From NCBI GenBank assembly GCA_008501785.1, contig QQUD01000031.1:1-7866 (forward strand): 7,866 nt of DNA, read 5' to 3'. The position numbers and the translations under genes are program-made. Below the pieces are notes generated by a model. It was not told the origin of the DNA and did not search any database. It was given only the letters and a program-made list of their open reading frames with translations. Position 1 is the first letter of the stretch. Each line of letters opens with the position of its first letter. This DNA is from Chloroflexota bacterium (GTDB lineage: Bacteria > Chloroflexota > Anaerolineae > Promineifilales > Promineifilaceae). Below, in pieces: positions 1 through 6,833 of this stretch.

Positions 1-44
1 TCCGGGGAGTGATAATTAGACATGCAAAAGTAAATGGCTGTTGC

Positions 45-146
45 TGTAAAGTAAATAATATTAACTTTATTCGTATGGTGCTATACTAAATTGTTGGTGT
101 ACACAAAATAGTATAGTATTATATGTGAGTATTTATGTAAAGTAAA
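45..146 (+). repeat. 11-bp direct repeat upstream of the kinase
   Basis: TGTAAAGTAAA occurs at 45-55 and again at 136-146, exactly 91 bp apart start to start, and a related AAAAGTAAA lies at 26-34. The copies flank the candidate -10 hexamers. Two identical 11-mers within 200 bp is unusual even for AT-rich DNA. They could be paired binding sites, or chance similarity in a biased composition; the sequence alone does not decide. Confidence 0.4.
81..116. promoter_or_regulatory. Inverted repeat, possible operator for the kinase gene
   Basis: CTATACTA (81-88) and TAGTATAG (109-116) are perfect inverted 8-mers separated by 20 bp. Each arm contains a -10-like hexamer (TATACT at 82-87, TATAGT at 112-117). 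A dimeric repressor site, a weak promoter pair, or a small stem-loop are all possible. The distance to the kinase ATG at 196 is about 80 bp, suitable for a promoter-proximal element. Function is inferred only from symmetry and position. Confidence 0.3.
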
Positions 147-195
147 GACGGGAATAAAGAGACAAAAATTAAAACGCAGTGTAACGGTCCATTTT

Positions 196-2841
196 ATGAC
201 ACAACGTTCTAACAAATCTTCATCAAAGGCAAAAACCCCATCACCTAAAAAGCCTAAACGACTGATTGCCAACCGGTACGAAGTTGTTAACAAACTAATG
301 GGAGGAATGGGGATAGTTTACCTTTGCCGTGATCAAAAAAACGATCAGTTGGTTGCACTCAAAACATTTAAACCTGAATTTCTGTCACACCTGGCTGCAC
401 GAGATTTGTTTTTACGTGAAGGAACAATGTGGGTGGATCTAGGACGTCATCCTAATATCGTGCAAGCCTATCGGGTCGATCGCATCGGAGATGGGCGCGA
501 AGTTTATCTTGTTTTAGAGTGGATTGTGCAGCCTAAAGAGAAAAAATCCCCGTCGCTGCGTTCATGGTTGCGAGGTGGGAAAAAGCTGCCCGCAGAGCAA
601 GCATTGCTTTTTGCACTTCACGTTGCGCGAGGTATGAAATATGCCATTACAAAAATCCCTGGTTTGGTACACCGTGATCTGAAGCCGGAAAATATTTTAG
701 TTGGTTATGACGAAGTAGCTCGTGTGACAGATTTTGGTCTCGCTAGCACATTATCAGGTTTAAAGAACTCAAATATTGGCATATTGGCCAATGCTAAAGA
801 GAATTTTGGTCGGACGCAGCTTACCCAGGGCGTAGCGGGCACCCCACTCTATATGGCTCCTGAACAATGGCTGCATCAACAGCTTGACTCACGTGCAGAT
901 ATTTATGCTTTGGGATGTATTTTATATGAAATGGTTACTGGCCATTTTGCTGCTCAAGGAGAAAATCGAGAAGAGTTAAAGGCCTTTCATTTGGCAGCCA
1001 AAATAAAACCACCTCCCCCAGGAACCCCAGCAGAAGTGATGCTTGTTCTTCGTAAATGTTTAGTTTCCAAAAGGGAACGACGCTACCGAAATTGGCGTGA
1101 AACTGAAGAAGAAATTAGCCTAGCCTATGAGCGATTAACGGGAAAAGCACCGCCACCTGAACACCAATCCGCTAGTCCAACGAGTGATGATCGCGTCATC
1201 GCAGGTTATTCGTATAACACGATGGGACTTTCATACTTAGATATTGGCAAATTAGACGTTGCCGTTATGTATTTTGAACAGGCTGTTAATGTTGGACGCG
1301 CAGAAAATTCAGAACAATTAGAAGGTACTGGCTTAGGAAATTTGGGGTTGGCCTATATGGCGCTGGGTTACTTGGAACGCGCCATTGATTTTCATGAAGA
1401 GCATTTAGCGTTAGCGAAAAAGGTGGAAGATCGCGTCGAAGAGGGAAAAGCGTTAGGGCGAATGGGCCATGTTTATCTTCGATTAGGTGATGTGGAGCGG
1501 GCAATTGGTCTACATGAACGTGAACTGGCAATTTTCAAAAAGGTTGGAGATCGTTATAAAGAGGCCAATGCGTTGCATAGTCTGGGAGATGTTTATCGGC
1601 ATCTTGGAGAAATAACACAAGCCGTTGATTTTTATAAGCAATCACTAGCAATCGCCAAAGACATTGGTGATAAAACACGGGTTGAACGTATTTTAAACAG
1701 CATGGGATTGGTTTATCTTGAATCTGGAGAAGCAAAGGAAGCCGTTACCTTGTTTCAACAAGCATTTGAGATTGCCCGTGAGATTAGTGATCGGGTTGGG
1801 GAAAGTGAAGTGCTGGCTAATATGGGTGATTTGTATCGGTCACTAGATTATTTTGATCGAGCTACTGATCAATACAATCGTGCATTAACCATTGCGCAAG
1901 ATATTAATGATCGACGCAAAGAAATTAGAAATCTGCTTAGTTTAGGCGATTTGTATTTTGAAGATTTGGATAACGCAGGGGAAGGTCAGATTTTTTATCT
2001 GGCTGCTCTCGAGGCTGTACAAGATACAGGCGATCTTACTCAAGAAATGCACACGTTTATGAAGTTGGGAACGACAAATATTGAACTAGGCGATTTTATG
2101 CAAACGGCTAGTCTTGGAAAAAAAACAGTAGAGTTAGCTCGTGAAAATGGAATGCTCCTCATTGAACGCGAAGCTTTGGAAATGGTTGGCGCGGCCTATG
2201 AAGCATGGGGGGATGCAGGTCGGGCAGCAGAGTATTATGAAAGAAGTTTAGCAATATCTGAAGGTTTAGAAGAAACTGAAGCCAGGTTGACGTTGATGGG
2301 CAAGCTTGCTTTATTGTATCGACGTACAAACCAACGTAAACAAGCTGTGGAAACATATCAAACAATGCTAGATATTGTTAAAGCGCATGAAGATTTTGCA
2401 AAACAGGGTGAGTTTCTAAACAAGTTGGGAGATTTTGCCCGCGCAAGTGGTGATTCTCGGAAGGCTATGGAGTACTATAGACAAGCATTAAATCTGGCGC
2501 GGGATAAAAAAGAACTAACGGTAGAGGCTTTATCTTACAGCAGCATGGGGGTCGTTTATAACGATCAAGGGAGAAAATGGCGGGCAACTTCCCATTTAGA
2601 AAAGGGATTAAACGCGGCTAAAAAATCGAAAAACAAACAGTCGATAGCTTTGACGAATTTTAGGATGGCGTTGATTTTGTGTAAGCAGGGTAAATGGGAT
2701 AAGGCAAAACCTTATAATGAGCGTTCTGGGGCACTATACAAAGGTTTAAAAGACAAGAAGATGTTGGAACGTGTAAAAAAAATGAGAAAAGAAATATCTC
2801 GCCATGTTTCTGACAAAAAAGGGACTGGTTTTTTCTCGTAA
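196..2841 (+). CDS. Serine/threonine protein kinase with C-terminal TPR array
   Basis: An 881-residue Hanks-type (PknB-like) protein kinase, predicted cytoplasmic since no membrane segment or signal peptide is visible. A basic, Ser/Lys-rich tail (residues 1-27) precedes the kinase domain (about 28-315): VALK lysine K56, helix C glutamate probably E75, catalytic HRDLKPEN at 159-166 (D161), DFG at 179-181, APE at 221-223 and the helix F aspartate D235. All catalytic residues are present, so it should be active. The glycine loop is atypical (LMGGMGIVY; first glycine of GxGxxG missing) and the DFG-to-APE segment is long (about 44 residues). A proline-rich linker leads into about thirteen 40-residue TPRs (337 to about 858) of the kinesin-light-chain/LGN type, likely a partner-binding superhelix. 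The tail is basic. The ATG at 196 lacks a clear Shine-Dalgarno sequence. The gene is AT-richer than the his genes. Substrate unknown. Confidence 0.93.
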   Translation: MTQRSNKSSSKAKTPSPKKPKRLIANRYEVVNKLMGGMGIVYLCRDQKNDQLVALKTFKPEFLSHLAARDLFLREGTMWVDLGRHPNIVQAYRVDRIGDGREVYLVLEWIVQPKEKKSPSLRSWLRGGKKLPAEQALLFALHVARGMKYAITKIPGLVHRDLKPENILVGYDEVARVTDFGLASTLSGLKNSNIGILANAKENFGRTQLTQGVAGTPLYMAPEQWLHQQLDSRADIYALGCILYEMVTGHFAAQGENREELKAFHLAAKIKPPPPGTPAEVMLVLRKCLVSKRERRYRNWRETEEEISLAYERLTGKAPPPEHQSASPTSDDRVIAGYSYNTMGLSYLDIGKLDVAVMYFEQAVNVGRAENSEQLEGTGLGNLGLAYMALGYLERAIDFHEEHLALAKKVEDRVEEGKALGRMGHVYLRLGDVERAIGLHERELAIFKKVGDRYKEANALHSLGDVYRHLGEITQAVDFYKQSLAIAKDIGDKTRVERILNSMGLVYLESGEAKEAVTLFQQAFEIAREISDRVGESEVLANMGDLYRSLDYFDRATDQYNRALTIAQDINDRRKEIRNLLSLGDLYFEDLDNAGEGQIFYLAALEAVQDTGDLTQEMHTFMKLGTTNIELGDFMQTASLGKKTVELARENGMLLIEREALEMVGAAYEAWGDAGRAAEYYERSLAISEGLEETEARLTLMGKLALLYRRTNQRKQAVETYQTMLDIVKAHEDFAKQGEFLNKLGDFARASGDSRKAMEYYRQALNLARDKKELTVEALSYSSMGVVYNDQGRKWRATSHLEKGLNAAKKSKNKQSIALTNFRMALILCKQGKWDKAKPYNERSGALYKGLKDKKMLERVKKMRKEISRHVSDKKGTGFFS

Positions 2842-2850
2842 ATTGGTTTT

Positions 2851-3855
2851 TTAAAACACAGAATAGAGATTTGGCAGCAAGTCTGCAACTGATTGAATAT
2901 CCCCTCCCATATCAAACATCAAATAAAGACCTGACTCACGTGGATGTGCATGTTTGGCGCTGGCCAGACGCAATTGTTTTTTGTTGATAACGTGATGGCC
3001 TCCTTGGCAGTCGATGTGTCCAGATACGAGTGTCACTTGAGGATAGTAATCTGCTGAGAGTGCTTGTAGCATGGCATTGAGAATGATGTTGTAACCATGC
3101 GCACCGTATTCGTGTTCGTTGCGGGTAAACATAGCTGACCAGAGCAGGTCAAATCGGGAATTATCGGTGCTGGCGATGGTACCAATGAGGAAGTTGTCGT
3201 AGCGGGGATCGTTGATACCGGAAGCGGCAAAAAAATTGCGGGAAAGTTCGTTATAAGAACGGCCGTATATCCCCCGCATCTCTCGCATCAAAATCGGCCG
3301 TTTTTCCTGCGTGATCTTTGCCCGTGCTTCATCTAAAATTTGTTGATGCGAAAATTGGCTGAGCCGCTTCATGCCATCCTTTTCACCAACCGCTGAAGTT
3401 GCCCCAGCATGAGCAAGTGACACGCCTGCTTTTGTGCGAATGTAAAAAGGTAGTCTGTCAAAAAAATTGATGATTTTGTTTCGGTATTCCCCGAGAGCGT
3501 GTTCAAATCGAGGGGTGAACAACTCGTTCCCTTTTTGTAACAAAATGCTGTAAATATGTGGAATTTCATGATTGCCTAACAAACAGTGAACATGCCCTTC
3601 ATGTTCTGCTTGCAGCGCAATCAAATCAAGCACAATATCAATAGATTTATCGTTGACGGCCGGACCTGAATGATGAATCATATCACCAAGTACCAACAAA
3701 TGATCGACTTCACCAATGGCTTTACGGGCTAAAAAGCAGTTCCGGTATCTTTGATACGCATCCCAATCACCATGAAGGTCTGTAACCACCATGGCTACCC
3801 CTTCTTCAAGGTCTAAAATGCGTCGAGGTTGGTTGTTTTCTTGCTCTTTGGTCAT
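2851..3855 (-). CDS. PPP-like metallophosphoesterase (calcineurin-like fold)
   Basis: A 334-residue soluble metallophosphoesterase resembling the PPP phosphatase group. The dinuclear-metal ligands are visible in order: TDLHGD (D26, H28), LGDMIHHSG (D58), LLGNHE (N95, H96), LAHAG (H149) and VSGHID (H280). The PPP signature GDxVDRG is altered: GD is kept, but the DRG part reads HHSG, so the phosphate-binding arginine of protein phosphatases is not at its usual place. It may be a protein phosphatase variant, a diadenosine tetraphosphatase-like hydrolase or another phosphoesterase; substrate is not predictable. It lies 36 bp downstream of hisE in the same direction and may be the operon's last gene, and it ends 9 bp from the convergent kinase gene. 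The start at ATG 3855 has a weak GGTGA 4 nt upstream; the first 12 residues look unstructured. Confidence 0.85.
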   Translation of the reverse strand: MTKEQENNQPRRILDLEEGVAMVVTDLHGDWDAYQRYRNCFLARKAIGEVDHLLVLGDMIHHSGPAVNDKSIDIVLDLIALQAEHEGHVHCLLGNHEIPHIYSILLQKGNELFTPRFEHALGEYRNKIINFFDRLPFYIRTKAGVSLAHAGATSAVGEKDGMKRLSQFSHQQILDEARAKITQEKRPILMREMRGIYGRSYNELSRNFFAASGINDPRYDNFLIGTIASTDNSRFDLLWSAMFTRNEHEYGAHGYNIILNAMLQALSADYYPQVTLVSGHIDCQGGHHVINKKQLRLASAKHAHPRESGLYLMFDMGGDIQSVADLLPNLYSVF

Positions 3856-3891
3856 ACGGTCACCACAAAAATAACGACAATAATTCTATCA

Positions 3892-4173
3892 CTATTTTTG
3901 ATGACGGCTTGTTAGTTCGGCACGAATATCATCAAGACTTAAGCCTCGGGAAACTAATAGCACAAGGGTGTGGTAAAGCAAATCGGCCGTTTCCTCAATC
4001 ACTCGTTCATCCCCTTGCCCTTTCGCTGCAATAATGACTTCAACCGCCTCTTCACCAATCTTTTTCACAATTTCATCTTCTCCTGCTTCGAGCAGTGAGG
4101 TGGTATAAGAATTTGGGGACGGATTGGCTTTGCGGTCTTGTAGTGTCGCCATTAATGAGTCTAAAATATCCAT
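3892..4173 (-). CDS. hisE: Phosphoribosyl-ATP diphosphatase
   Basis: HisE hydrolyses phosphoribosyl-ATP to phosphoribosyl-AMP and pyrophosphate (EC 3.6.1.31), the second step of histidine synthesis. The 93-residue product has the all-helical MazG-like fold signature: KKIGEEAVEV at 37-46 (E41, E42, E45) followed by IEETADLLYH at 59-68 (E60, E61, D64), the acidic residues that bind Mg2+. Length is normal for a stand-alone HisE; it is not fused to HisI as in enterobacteria. The ATG at 4173 is preceded by a good AAAGGA Shine-Dalgarno (4187-4182) with 8-nt spacing. The gene is separated from hisI by a 59-bp spacer filled with TAGTC repeats. A CGGCCG palindrome lies inside it at 3984-3989. Confidence 0.96.
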   Translation of the reverse strand: MDILDSLMATLQDRKANPSPNSYTTSLLEAGEDEIVKKIGEEAVEVIIAAKGQGDERVIEETADLLYHTLVLLVSRGLSLDDIRAELTSRHQK

Positions 4174-4186
4174 TGAATGAGTCCTT

Positions 4187-4229
4187 TAGTTGTTAGTCTT
4201 TAGTCTGGTAATCGTAAGTCTCTAGTCGT
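4187..4229. repeat. TAGTC-type short tandem array between hisI and hisE
   Basis: On the + strand the tetramer TAGT, usually TAGTC, recurs at 4187, 4194, 4201 and 4223, with degenerate copies TAAT at 4209 and TAAG at 4215, giving a 6-8 bp spacing. It fills the hisI-hisE gap, ending next to the hisI stop (4235-4233) and running into the hisE Shine-Dalgarno. The core is the same as in the left arm of the hisB-hisH repeat, so the two belong to one family. Only one arm orientation is present, so no long hairpin is expected. Function unknown. Confidence 0.6.
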
Positions 4230-4232
4230 TTG

Positions 4233-4535
4233 TCACAATATGGTAAAAAAGCAGCTTGTTTTGCCAGTGTGACACGCAGGTCCGGCGGGGTCAACGAGCA
4301 GCAATAGTGTGTCGCTGTCGCAATCGTGCCTTATTTCACGAACCCGTTGGATATTACCTGAGGTGCCGCCTTTGTGCCACAGTTCTTGGCGGCTGCGGCT
4401 CCAAAAGTGAGCTTCACCCGTTTCTTGCGTGAGCCGGAATGATTCGGCATTCATCCAGGCAACCATGAGCACATCTTTGGTGGTGGCGTCTTGGATAACG
4501 GCCGTTATCAACCCCCGATCATCAAATTTCAACAT
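4233..4535 (-). CDS. hisI: Phosphoribosyl-AMP cyclohydrolase
   Basis: HisI opens the purine ring of phosphoribosyl-AMP (EC 3.5.4.19), the third pathway step. The 100-residue protein has the family core: VLMVAWMN at 22-29, HFWSRSR at 43-49, [10 protein letters not shown] at 52-61, the Mg2+ and Zn2+ site HDCDSD (D71, C72, D73, D75), and the other two zinc cysteines in [11 protein letters not shown] (C88, C95). It is a stand-alone cyclohydrolase that ends straight after the last cysteine motif, with no HisE domain fused. It begins 4 bp after the hisF stop; GAGG inside the hisF tail (4549-4546) sits 10 nt before its ATG, so translation is probably coupled to hisF. Confidence 0.96.
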   Translation of the reverse strand: MLKFDDRGLITAVIQDATTKDVLMVAWMNAESFRLTQETGEAHFWSRSRQELWHKGGTSGNIQRVREIRHDCDSDTLLLLVDPAGPACHTGKTSCFFTIL

Positions 4536-4539
4536 GTGA

Positions 4540-5298
4540 CTAAAACCTCACAGCAATATCTTGCTTTGCTAAATAATCTTTCACCTCAGCAATGGTGAGT
4601 TGTTTATAGTGGAACAACGATGCAGCCAGTGCCGCATCTGCGCCACCATCGGTGAGCGCCTGGGCAAAATGGGACAAATTCCCTGCGCCACCAGATGCAA
4701 TTACCGGGATATTAACATTATCCGCAATGGCACGAGTGAGCGAGACATCGTACCCTTCCTGAGTGCCATCACCGTCCATGCTCGTCAGCAATATTTCGCC
4801 AGCACCGCGTCGTTCAGCCTCTTTCGCCCATTCAAGCGCATCAATCCCCGTTGGTTTACGACCCCCGCTAACATACACTTCCCACTTTCCTGGTGCAATA
4901 AATTTGGCATCAATCGCGACGACAATCGCTTGGCTGCCAAATGCTTCGGCTCCTTGGGTAATTAGTTCTGGATTTTTTACGGCAGCAGAATTAATGCTCA
5001 CCTTATCTGCGCCAGACCGCAAAATATCGCGCATGTCATCTACCGTGCGAATGCCGCCACCAACGGTGAAGGGAATGAACACCTGATCGGCCACAGCTCG
5101 CGCCATTTTCATGACTGTCCCGCGCGCTTCATGAGTCGCGGTGATGTCGAGGAAAACCAGTTCATCGGCCCCAGCGGAATCGTAAACGCGAGCCTGTTCT
5201 ACCGGGTCGCCTGCATCGCGCAGCTCGACAAAATTGATGCCTTTGACAACACGGCCGTTTTTCACATCTAAACACGGAATGATTCGTTTTGCTAACAT
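4540..5298 (-). CDS. hisF: Imidazole glycerol phosphate synthase, cyclase subunit
   Basis: HisF is the (beta/alpha)8-barrel cyclase that combines ammonia from HisH with PRFAR to give imidazole glycerol phosphate and AICAR (EC 4.3.2.10). The 252-residue protein has the catalytic pair D11 (CLDV) and D130 (VVAIDAK), the ammonia-gate lysine K99 (GADKVSINS), and phosphate-binding loops VGGGI (79-83) and ASGGAG; numbering matches the Thermotoga enzyme. I chose ATG 5298 because the protein then starts [12 protein letters not shown] as in the family and because GAGGAA (5308-5303) lies just upstream. A GTG at 5310 would add four residues and overlap the preceding stop codon; it is less likely. It follows the HAD gene by 8 bp and precedes hisI by 4 bp. 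CGGCCG at 5252-5257 encodes the NGR of the N-terminal motif. Confidence 0.97.
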   Translation of the reverse strand: MLAKRIIPCLDVKNGRVVKGINFVELRDAGDPVEQARVYDSAGADELVFLDITATHEARGTVMKMARAVADQVFIPFTVGGGIRTVDDMRDILRSGADKVSINSAAVKNPELITQGAEAFGSQAIVVAIDAKFIAPGKWEVYVSGGRKPTGIDALEWAKEAERRGAGEILLTSMDGDGTQEGYDVSLTRAIADNVNIPVIASGGAGNLSHFAQALTDGGADAALAASLFHYKQLTIAEVKDYLAKQDIAVRF

Positions 5299-5306
5299 AG
5301 AATTCC

Positions 5307-5984
5307 TCACAAAATGCGGTTTAGTTCCGCTAACGCTTTTATCTCAAATGTGATTGGTAGACCGTTTTGGCGCGATTTGTCGTTGGGGTTGTACCAGCAG
5401 GTGTCGATGCCATAATTGACACCGCCCTGCATGTCAGACGTCAGACTGTCACCAATAATGATCACCTCGCCCTTCGCTGGATTGCCCATTGATGCAAAAG
5501 CCACATCAAAAATATGGCTGTCTGGCTTGGCCGATCCCACTTCATCCGAGATAATGATGGTTTCAAAGTAGGGTTTGATGGGGGAAGCGGCCAGTCGTGG
5601 ATGCTGCACATCAGCCAATCCGTTGGTGATCAATCCCAGTCGATAATTTTCGCTTAACGTTTTCACTATCGACTCAGCGCCTTCGATTAAATCGCCGCAG
5701 TTACCCAGGTGTTTCAGATAGGCATCGCTAAAACTGTTTGAGTCTGCTTGCTGCCCCACCGCATCAAATAGCCGCTGAAAACGAGTTGTGCGCAGTGCAT
5801 TTGGTGTGATTTCGCCTCGCTCCAACGCTGCCCAGATGTTTGTATTGATTCCTCGGTAAATGTCCCCAACTTTTTCTGAATAGGACATTTCAAATTGTGT
5901 GAAGGTATTGGCGAGTGCTTTCGTTTCGGCAATGGCAAAATCAAATAATGTGCCGTCTGCGTCAAATAAGAGCCATTTGTACAT
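5307..5984 (-). CDS. HAD-superfamily phosphatase, YjjG/YfnB-like
   Basis: A 225-residue cytoplasmic HAD hydrolase with a complete catalytic set: motif I FDADGT (nucleophile D8, acid/base D10), motif II LITNG (T120), motif III lysine in VGSAKPD (K153), and motif [11 protein letters not shown] (D179, D184). A helical cap lies between motifs I and [15 protein letters not shown], the EVGSAKPD segment and GIDTCWYNP closely match the YjjG/YfnB family of non-canonical pyrimidine 5'-nucleotidases, so house-cleaning nucleotidase activity is the default. Its position inside the his operon, 8 bp before hisF and after hisA, raises the alternative of a histidinol-phosphate phosphatase, a step taken by HAD enzymes in other organisms. 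ATG 5984 matches the family start and has GGA 7 nt upstream; an upstream TTG at 5996 would add four residues. A 42-bp palindrome lies just upstream. Confidence 0.9.
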   Translation of the reverse strand: MYKWLLFDADGTLFDFAIAETKALANTFTQFEMSYSEKVGDIYRGINTNIWAALERGEITPNALRTTRFQRLFDAVGQQADSNSFSDAYLKHLGNCGDLIEGAESIVKTLSENYRLGLITNGLADVQHPRLAASPIKPYFETIIISDEVGSAKPDSHIFDVAFASMGNPAKGEVIIIGDSLTSDMQGGVNYGIDTCWYNPNDKSRQNGLPITFEIKALAELNRIL

Positions 5985-5996
5985 AGAATTTTCCAA

Positions 5997-6038
5997 TTCA
6001 ATGGTAGGGTAAAGGCATGCCTTTACCCTACCATTGAA
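5997..6038. repeat. Perfect 42-bp palindrome at the end of hisA
   Basis: Two 21-bp arms meet with no spacer, centred between 6017 and 6018 on GCATGC; the right arm includes CCTTTACCCTACC. The right half overlaps the last codons of hisA (Ser-Met-Val-Gly and TAA at 6025-6023); the left half fills the spacer to the HAD gene, ending 3 nt before its GGA ribosome-binding triplet. As RNA it would form a long hairpin (minus a small loop). No T-run follows in the direction of transcription, so it is not a standard intrinsic terminator. It may be a REP-like mobile palindrome or an mRNA-processing or stability element. Confidence 0.9.
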
Positions 6039-6754
6039 ATTGCCTCTGCTAGATCAATACGGCCATCATAAATTGCCCGCCCGGTAATCACGCCAATCAC
6101 GCCTTGATTGGCGAGTGCGTGGCAGTTAGTAATATCATTAAGGGTGGCGACACCGCCGGAGGCGATGACGTTGAGACCTGTGGCTTGTGCTAATTCAGCG
6201 GTGGCGGTGGCATTGACGCCGGTAAGCACACCGTCTCGGCTGATGTCGGTGTAGATGATGGTTTGGACGCCAATAGATTTCATTTGGAGGGCGAGTTGGG
6301 TGGGGGAAACGGCCGTTTCCGTCTGCCACCCCCTCGTTTTCACCCGACCATCCCGTGCATCAATACCCACTGCAATATGTTCAGCGCCAAACTGTTTCAC
6401 AGCTTCGGCGACCATTTCAGGATGTTCAATGGCAACCGTGCCCAAAATCGCACGCGTCGCGCCTTGTTCCAGCACGCGTGCGACATCATCAATGGTGCGA
6501 ATGCCGCCACCAAACTGAACTTTGACACCGAGTTTTGTCAGTTTAGGCAGTGCTTGCCAGTTGGTTGTCCCTTTTTCATCAAACGCCCCATCTAAATTGA
6601 CCACATGCAGCCAATCTGTCCCAGCATCAATCCATTTTTGGCCCATCGCCACCGGATCATCGCCAAAGGTGGTTTGTTTATTTGGATCGCCGTATTGGAG
6701 TCGCACAACACGGCCGTTTCGTAAATCAATCGCAGGATAAATCGAAAAATTCAT
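6023..6754 (-). CDS. hisA: ProFAR isomerase (HisA)
   Basis: HisA converts ProFAR to PRFAR by an Amadori rearrangement (EC 5.3.1.16), feeding HisF. The 243-residue (beta/alpha)8 barrel shows catalytic D10 (PAIDLRNGR) and D132 (VGIDARDG), the conserved tryptophan W143 in TRGW, the FGGGIR phosphate loop at 81-86 and ASGGV near the C-terminus. It is similar in design to HisF, as known for this pair. ATG 6754 has GGAAAA with GGA at 6763-6761, 6 nt upstream; that site lies in an imperfect palindrome (6761-6776). The last four codons and the stop lie in the 42-bp palindrome, so the exact C-terminus is set by that element. It also holds a 16-bp palindrome extending CGGCCG at 6305-6320. Confidence 0.97.
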   Translation of the reverse strand: MNFSIYPAIDLRNGRVVRLQYGDPNKQTTFGDDPVAMGQKWIDAGTDWLHVVNLDGAFDEKGTTNWQALPKLTKLGVKVQFGGGIRTIDDVARVLEQGATRAILGTVAIEHPEMVAEAVKQFGAEHIAVGIDARDGRVKTRGWQTETAVSPTQLALQMKSIGVQTIIYTDISRDGVLTGVNATATAELAQATGLNVIASGGVATLNDITNCHALANQGVIGVITGRAIYDGRIDLAEAISMVG

Positions 6755-6769
6755 TTGTTTTCCAGTTAT

Positions 6770-6833
6770 AAGTGGATAGTGAGTAGTGAGAAGTAAAACT
6801 CATCACTCATCACTATTCACTACTCACTTCTTT
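6770..6833. repeat. Heptamer-repeat hairpin between hisH and hisA
   Basis: The right arm is a run of 7-bp units CTNNTCA at 6799, 6806, 6813 and 6820, then a degenerate unit at 6827. The left arm holds the complementary units: AAGTGGA at 6770, TAGTGAG at 6777 and 6784, AAGTAAA at 6791. The best stem pairs 6778-6789 (AGTGAGTAGTGA) with 6817-6828 over 12 perfect base pairs, and other registers shifted by 7 bp are possible. The array ends inside the hisH stop codon (6834-6832). No run of T follows, so it is not a typical terminator. It may modulate hisA expression within the operon or be a neutral slippage product. Confidence 0.8.

Larger units (their letters stand above)
1..195. other. AT-rich upstream region of the kinase gene
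   Basis: This stretch holds no gene that I can support. It is very A/T-rich, in contrast to the his region. A reading frame open at the left edge stops at TGA 10-12 and could be the tail of a gene outside the window, but three codons are too few to judge. The region carries an 11-bp direct repeat (45-55 and 136-146) and an 8-bp inverted repeat (81-88 and 109-116), listed separately. TATACT at 82-87 and TATAGT at 112-117 look like -10 hexamers, but neither has a good -35 partner at 16-18 bp, so no promoter is called firmly. Confidence 0.5.

Noticed and set aside
81..293. Small minus-strand open frame overlapping the kinase start
   Set aside because: It begins inside the kinase coding region, has no recognisable domain, and is composed of AT-rich upstream sequence.
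2811..2860. Possible bidirectional terminator between kinase and phosphoesterase genes (A6 and T6 runs)
   Set aside because: The A-run and T-run flank GGGACTGG, which does not allow a GC-rich stem; no convincing hairpin forms.
4600..5086. Plus-strand open frames within hisF (also within hisA and hisH)
   Set aside because: They lie antisense to genes with full catalytic motifs and show no domain of their own; they are shadows.
5299..5310. GTG at 5310 as the hisF start, overlapping the HAD stop as GTGA
   Set aside because: The family starts MLAKRIIP, and a GAGGAA ribosome-binding site is placed correctly for the ATG at 5298.
5997..6038. 42-bp palindrome as an intrinsic terminator after hisA
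   Set aside because: No T-run follows on the transcribed side, and a gene in the same direction starts within a few bases.
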